NCBI GenBank assembly: GCA_029747015.1
Contig: JAKOGI010002287.1
Coordinates: 59,652 to 123,651, forward strand
Direction: 5' to 3'
Source: Carnegiea gigantea
Lineage: Eukaryota; Streptophyta; Magnoliopsida; Caryophyllales; Cactaceae
Length of the DNA stretch: 64,000 bases
The notes below the pieces were generated by a model. That model had not been told where the DNA came from. It saw nothing but the letters and a program-made list of their open reading frames with translations, and ran no database searches. Position 1 is the stretch's first letter. Each line of letters opens with the position of its first letter. Below, one piece after another: positions 59,780 to 64,000 of this stretch. The translations under genes were made by a program, and so were the position numbers.

Positions 59780-60268
59780 AATACACCTACACCTAGATTT
59801 TACTCGTTCTCAAGTAAAACAAACTAAGTTACCTAAAAAGAAATAGAAAGTAAGAAAAGAAAAAACCTAACTCACTTTTGTATGAATCAAGGTTGCGTTT
59901 AGCGTATACAACAAGCCTTTCAAACCACTTGGATTCCCACGTGGATGAGTGAGATCTCGTGAGAGTTTTCAAGTGAAATACCCACAAAAATTTTCAAAAA
60001 CAATGGAAAGTCTTTTTGGTATTAAAAACATGAACATATTTACAAGTGATTGGGAAATTATGTGTACAATCTAGGCAATTGTACCACCCTAGTAACCAAA
60101 TCACCAAATTATATACAAATGAAATAGACAATCAGAAGATAATTTAGTCACAAAATGCATTTCAACGTTCACTTTTCACCCGACACATAATGAGCAATGA
60201 CATGTACACCTTGGTGAATGTGCAAATCTATATCAATTCTTATGAATCAAGTTGCTAACATTGACATG
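59780..60268 (-). other. G2-family 3' internal sequence upstream of LTR B
   Basis: Homologous to 18042-18333 followed by 28865-29070, in that order and without the G1 insertion. It includes the purine-rich tract next to the LTR. It stops abruptly at about 60268-60271 against the next repeat. No gene is seen. Confidence 0.75.
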
Positions 60269-61775
60269 GTTGTGCCGCACCACGTGCCAACCCTTTGCCC
60301 CCTTCTTCTTCCTTGTTTTTCCTAAAAGTTTCTATGCTTGCTATCTTGGGTTTGATCCACGGTTATCCCGGGTTGTCCACTAAGGTAAACCGGGGTTAAC
60401 ACAACCAACTCTCAGCACATTGTGTGCCTGTTATCCACCATTCGAACAATTCTTATTATTCCCTACAAAACTAAGAGAACACTAGTAAACAACTAATGTA
60501 CCAATTATTATGAGTTAAATCTAGGTAGTATGAGAGTATAAAATTCGTAAATTTTGATCCCAAATTTGTTGGTGTAGTTTTGGGGGAGTAGGGTGGAAAA
60601 TTTGTCGTCCTCTAAAACAGTGTGGAAATCAAGTCACTAATTATTTTCAGCTCTAACTCTAACATAGGGAAAGCGATAAATGTCACTAAGCATGATTAAT
60701 TAACTAATTACTCACTAATTCTAATCCAAACATAATTAATTAAACTAAACTAAAACAAAACAAAATCAACACCAAACATCATATTAACTAACAATAACTA
60801 GCAAAACATCTAGTTAACTAAGAAATCATTAAATTTACTAACTAAAAGGGGGGGGGGAGAGAGAAAGGGGATTATTTGGAAATCCAACAATGGAGATTGG
60901 TCCCATTGTTGGAGTAAACAAATGATGATTAGAGGTGGATTCTCCACTTATTCTTATTAATCTAACTCAACTACTCTATCTGACCCATTGAGAGCAAAAA
61001 CTCAAACTTGTAAAAAAGAGTTTTCAAACCCTATGATGGAGGAGAGAGAAAGAGCTGAAAATTTACATTCTTGAAGAAAGAGAATGAGAGATTAAGAGTG
61101 GATAAGAGAATAAAAGGATGATTAGACAAGGAAGCCACTAATTTCAATCCATCAACAAACAATAACATGTAAATTTGGCATTAAACTAGTAAATCAAACT
61201 CAACAAAGTAAGAACTTGACTGGAAATAAAAATTAAAAAGAAAGAAAGAAAGCTAATTGCATCAAAGCTTCATTACTCTTGAAATGTGGGTGCAAAATGA
61301 AACTAAATCTACATTAATCTCCTATAAAACCTATTCTTAAAACCTCAAAATCAGATTCATACATAAATAGGGGAAGAGGCTTTAAATAGGTCTCAATGCA
61401 TTAGGTTTGGCATGGTCATGCCAAATCCCTGGAAACTAGCAATAGAAGCATGGCAGGATAGGGAGTGGCACGGTTGTGCGACATGGCACGGGCACCATGT
61501 GCCTACCCTTTGCCCTCTTCTTCTTTCTCATTTTTTCCTGAAAGTTTTTGTGCTTGCTATCCTGAGTTTGCTCCATGGTTATCCCGAGTTGTCCAATAAG
61601 GTAAATCGGGATTAACATGACCAACTCTCAGCGCATTTTGTGCCCATTATTCAACATTTGAGCAATTCGCGTTATTACCTACAAAACCAAGGAAACACTA
61701 ATAAACAACTAATTTACCAATTATTATGAGCTAAATTAGGTAGTATGAGCATAAAATTCGCACATTTTGATCCCG
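60268..61775 (-). mobile_element. Small element with 300-bp direct terminal repeats
   Basis: Segments 60268-60562 and 61471-61775 are direct repeats sharing ctatcttgggtttg / ctatcctgagtttg and caaccaactctcagc blocks and ending ttttgatccc. On the minus strand they begin like an LTR (TGTTCGGGATCAAAATG). Between them lie about 900 non-coding bases; just beyond the left repeat the minus strand has gaggacgacaaattttc, similar to the pre-LTR block of G1. This suggests a small non-autonomous LTR element, its left LTR truncated. No coding sequence, primer site or TSD was identified. The right repeat is flanked by tggcatggtcatgcc-type motifs shared with the R1 leader. Confidence 0.5.
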
Positions 61776-63235
61776 AACAAAGCTATAGTATAATTGTAAT
61801 GAACATTATCAGATGTTTTTGAATAGATACATTAATGCTGAAGAGCTCAGTTGCTAACATTTTCTAAGAAGCTTAGATGAGTGAGAGGGGAGCTTGGACT
61901 TATGGATGATGACATGTCAACCTGAGATTAGTGTTCACATGTTGGCCTATGATAGGTAGTGACATGTCCTCCTATGCTCGACTTGCATGAGTTGGATTTG
62001 ACATGAGAAAAAGCCATCCAACGCTCAAGTGAATAAGAGAAGGAGAATTATTAAAAAAAGGAGATTATGGGTCAAGAGACTATTTGGGAAATGTCATAGA
62101 TGTCATGTCAAAAATTATGACATACCTTGCTATGAATATGATGTTCACTCATGTTGAAATGTAGATATAACATGAGTCATCTTATCATTGGGGAAGTCTT
62201 AAATACCCCAAACAACTAGTATGAATGATGCTACAAGTTTCGAGCTGATTAGTAGCATCGATCATAGTTTTAAGCAGATAACAATTCATTTCAAAAATTT
62301 AAACCACCATTTTATCTATAAGTTTGGACATTTATAATAGTATACATATGACACTAATCTGCCGGCACAGTTAATCCAATTAGAGTGTCATTTTTACCTA
62401 TCGACATAGCTAACAAACATTAAAACTTGGTGATTAATAATTAATTATGACTATTGAAGCTTAGGTGTATTAAAAATCATATAATATAATAATATATTAA
62501 TTAAAGTTAAGATAAACCACTTAAAAAATGTTTTGCTGCAAGGTAAAAAGGACCCAACAAATAAAAAAAGATAAAAAGGACAAGAAAAAAAGTTTCGCAT
62601 GTGAGCACTAAACTCTTAAACCATTTGCAACGGGAAGCTTGCGAGCTTATATTTAACAAGCGAACGACTCGTCTACTGCATAGCGGTCGACCACCGACTC
62701 GTGGCTCACGAGGAGGTACGGGGCTCGTGGCCGCTCGACCCTGTCTTTTCCCCTGCTTTCTTGGATTTTCCTTCATTGTTCTTTCTCAATAAGTTTTGAA
62801 ATCTTTTTTTTTTCCTTGTTTGATTGAGGAAAGCAGTATAAGAATAAGTATAAGATGAATGACTGCATGTTGGGTGTTTGTGCCAAGATCGGCTGATGGA
62901 ATTGCTGAAAGAAGAAGATGAAAAACAGAGGGTAGCTGAGAAGGAAAAAGATGAAAGGGAAAGGGGCGGCGAAAATAATGAGAGAGAAAGGGGGGTGTAT
63001 TTCATTAATGATATTAATTAATTAATAATATTCTTATAACTACATTAATGATATTTTTTCTACTTTGCTATCATAAATTAATTATTTGATTTTTTAAGAA
63101 AATATATAAATTACTTTCATAATTTATTGACATAAATAATGAAACAAAATAAAAAAGTAAAATTAACTAAGTATATATAATTGTAAGATCCACAAGTACT
63201 ATTTATGTAATAAGTTAAAGTTATAGGCCTTGTAT
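61776..63235. other. Intergenic region upstream of FEN1
   Basis: No gene is recognised. Bases 62235-62280 (gtttcgagctgattagtagc onward) resemble a piece of the tandem unit at about 11704-11745. A GC-rich patch with several actcgt/ggctcgtgg repeats lies at 62660-62740. The final 250 bases are very AT-rich. A TATAAAAG at 63236-63243 is a candidate core promoter for FEN1. Confidence 0.5.
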
Positions 63236-63360
63236 TATAAAAGAGAAAACTTATGAGCCAAAAATTAACTCATACAATAATGTGAAGGAGATAGGTCTCT
63301 TGAGCCAGATTTCGTGTTCACCGTTGTACACTGTGTTTGCGGGTTCCTCTCTCCGGAAGA

Positions 63361-63369
63361 GGCGGGAAA
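63361..63369. promoter_or_regulatory. E2F-type site upstream of FEN1
   Basis: GGCGGGAAA is the reverse complement of TTTCCCGCC, a canonical plant E2F/DP site (TTTSSCGS). It ends 82 bases before the FEN1 ATG, in the promoter or 5' UTR. E2F control is known for many DNA-replication genes, so S-phase expression is a reasonable inference. Confidence 0.7.
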
Positions 63370-63450
63370 CGAAAGAGGAAAGAGAGAGGGTAGACGACGA
63401 AGCAGCAAACTTGAGCTGTGGTTCACAGACTACTACAAACTCTTCACAAA

Positions 63451-64000
63451 ATGGGCATTAAGGTTGCTGTTAAAGATTTCCCTTAGAAATTGCTTCCTGC
63501 ATTGAATCTTCCCGTTTTTCTATCTATCTCTAACGTTAGGGTTTATCATGTTTGTGGTGGTTGTTGAAAAATTAGGGTTTAACGAAACTACTGGCCGACA
63601 ATGCACCTAAGTGCATGAAAGAGCAGAAATTTGAGAGCTATTTTGGCCGGAAGATCGCCATCGATGCTAGCATGAGCATCTATCAATTCCTTGTTCGTTT
63701 TCCCTAATTCCCTCTTTCTCCTCAATTTTTTATTTTATTCTTTTAGGTTAATCCAGCTGTTTCATTCAACCATCATCAATAATAAGCTGTTAATTTTTGT
63801 AGATTGTGGTGGGAAGAACTGGAACTGAGATGCTTACAAATGAGGCTGGTGAAGTCACTAGGTAATGATGCTCCAGTGATTTAAGTCGCTTTATTTGTTT
63901 GTTCACAGTTTATGGTTTCTGGGTTCTTGTTCTATGCTTTCCTCTATGAATATTGGTTATAGCTGCAATAACAACGCATTAAGCCAATGAACAAAGGTCC
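63451..64000 (+). CDS. FEN1: Flap endonuclease 1, first three exons (partial, runs off window)
   Basis: FEN1 removes 5' flaps during Okazaki-fragment maturation and long-patch base excision repair in the nucleus, working with PCNA. Three exons are visible: 63451-63462 (MGIK), 63576-63692 (39 codons, beginning [20 protein letters not shown] and containing [17 protein letters not shown]) and 63803-63861 ([19 protein letters not shown]). Introns 1 and 2 are GT-AG at 63463-63575 and 63693-63802; intron 3 starts GTAATG at 63862. Phases are 0, 0 and 2, all consistent. The Met-Gly start is conserved because the N-terminal Gly is part of the active-site end, and the Asp in IAIDAS is a metal ligand. 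No disabling change is seen. The remainder, including PCNA binding, lies to the right of the window. Confidence 0.95.

Noticed and set aside
63314..63505. 63-codon plus-strand frame over the FEN1 start
   Set aside because: It crosses the FEN1 5' UTR, first exon and intron 1 in another frame; the FEN1 exon model explains the region.
1..64000. tRNA, rRNA, bacterial-type operons and CRISPR
   Set aside because: None was seen; tRNA-like 12-18-base matches are retroelement primer-binding sites.

Overview
This window is nuclear DNA from a flowering plant, most likely a eudicot. The evidence is a split host gene with plant GT-AG introns (FEN1, at the right edge) and about 63 kb of plant-specific transposable elements: Ty1/copia of SIRE/Maximus type, several Ty3/gypsy families, an RTE-type LINE, a hAT MITE and endogenous plant pararetrovirus (caulimovirid) copies. 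The DNA is AT-rich, nearly all transposon reading frames are broken, and no bacterial-style gene organisation is seen. All boundaries and similarities were read by eye.

Left part (1-16358). The window opens inside a SIRE-like copia element: integrase, RT and RNase H to 2590, an intact 625-codon extra ORF (3078-4955), a polypurine tract and the 3' LTR (5234 to about 6938). The element abuts endogenous caulimovirid copy A (about 6939-10935: protease, RT, RNase H, transactivator-like ORF, pregenomic promoter and poly(A) signal). Next is a five-unit tandem array with a period of about 0.82 kb (11593-15741). Each unit carries an antisense fragment resembling the DUF4283 domain of plant LINE ORF1 proteins.

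Middle nest (16359-59779). A minus-strand gypsy-like element of an Athila/Tat-type tRNA-Asp-primed class, called G2 here, has one LTR at 16359-18041 and another at 58052-59779. Its body has been split repeatedly. G1, a plus-strand relative, sits at 18334-28864 with TSD CAATC; it carries an RTE LINE (21482-24153, 15-bp TSD) and an unexplained 1.7-kb insert in its 5' LTR. A hAT MITE lies at 29791-30012 (TSD ACTAGGAT). T1, a minus-strand gag-only chromovirus-like element, lies at 32049-39765 (TSD AAACT). Caulimovirid copy B (about 39771-57795) is inserted at the start of the G2 gag. Copy B is itself interrupted by S1, a 4.36-kb solo LTR (41148-45511, TSD TTGGC), by R1, a complete but decayed Ty3/gypsy element (45607-52545, TSD ATTTA), and by S2, an LTR-like piece ending at 54923 that coincides with a missing protease and RT-palm segment. 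Insertion order can therefore be read directly: G2, then copy B, then S1 and R1.

Right part (59780-64000). LTR B of G2 is preceded on its upstream side by 3'-internal sequence of the same family (59780-60268), which implies a tandem LTR-internal-LTR arrangement. A small element with 300-bp direct repeats follows (60268-61775), then about 1.5 kb without recognised genes, then the first three exons of flap endonuclease 1. A canonical E2F site (GGCGGGAAA) lies 82 bp upstream of its ATG. FEN1 is the only convincing host gene in the window.
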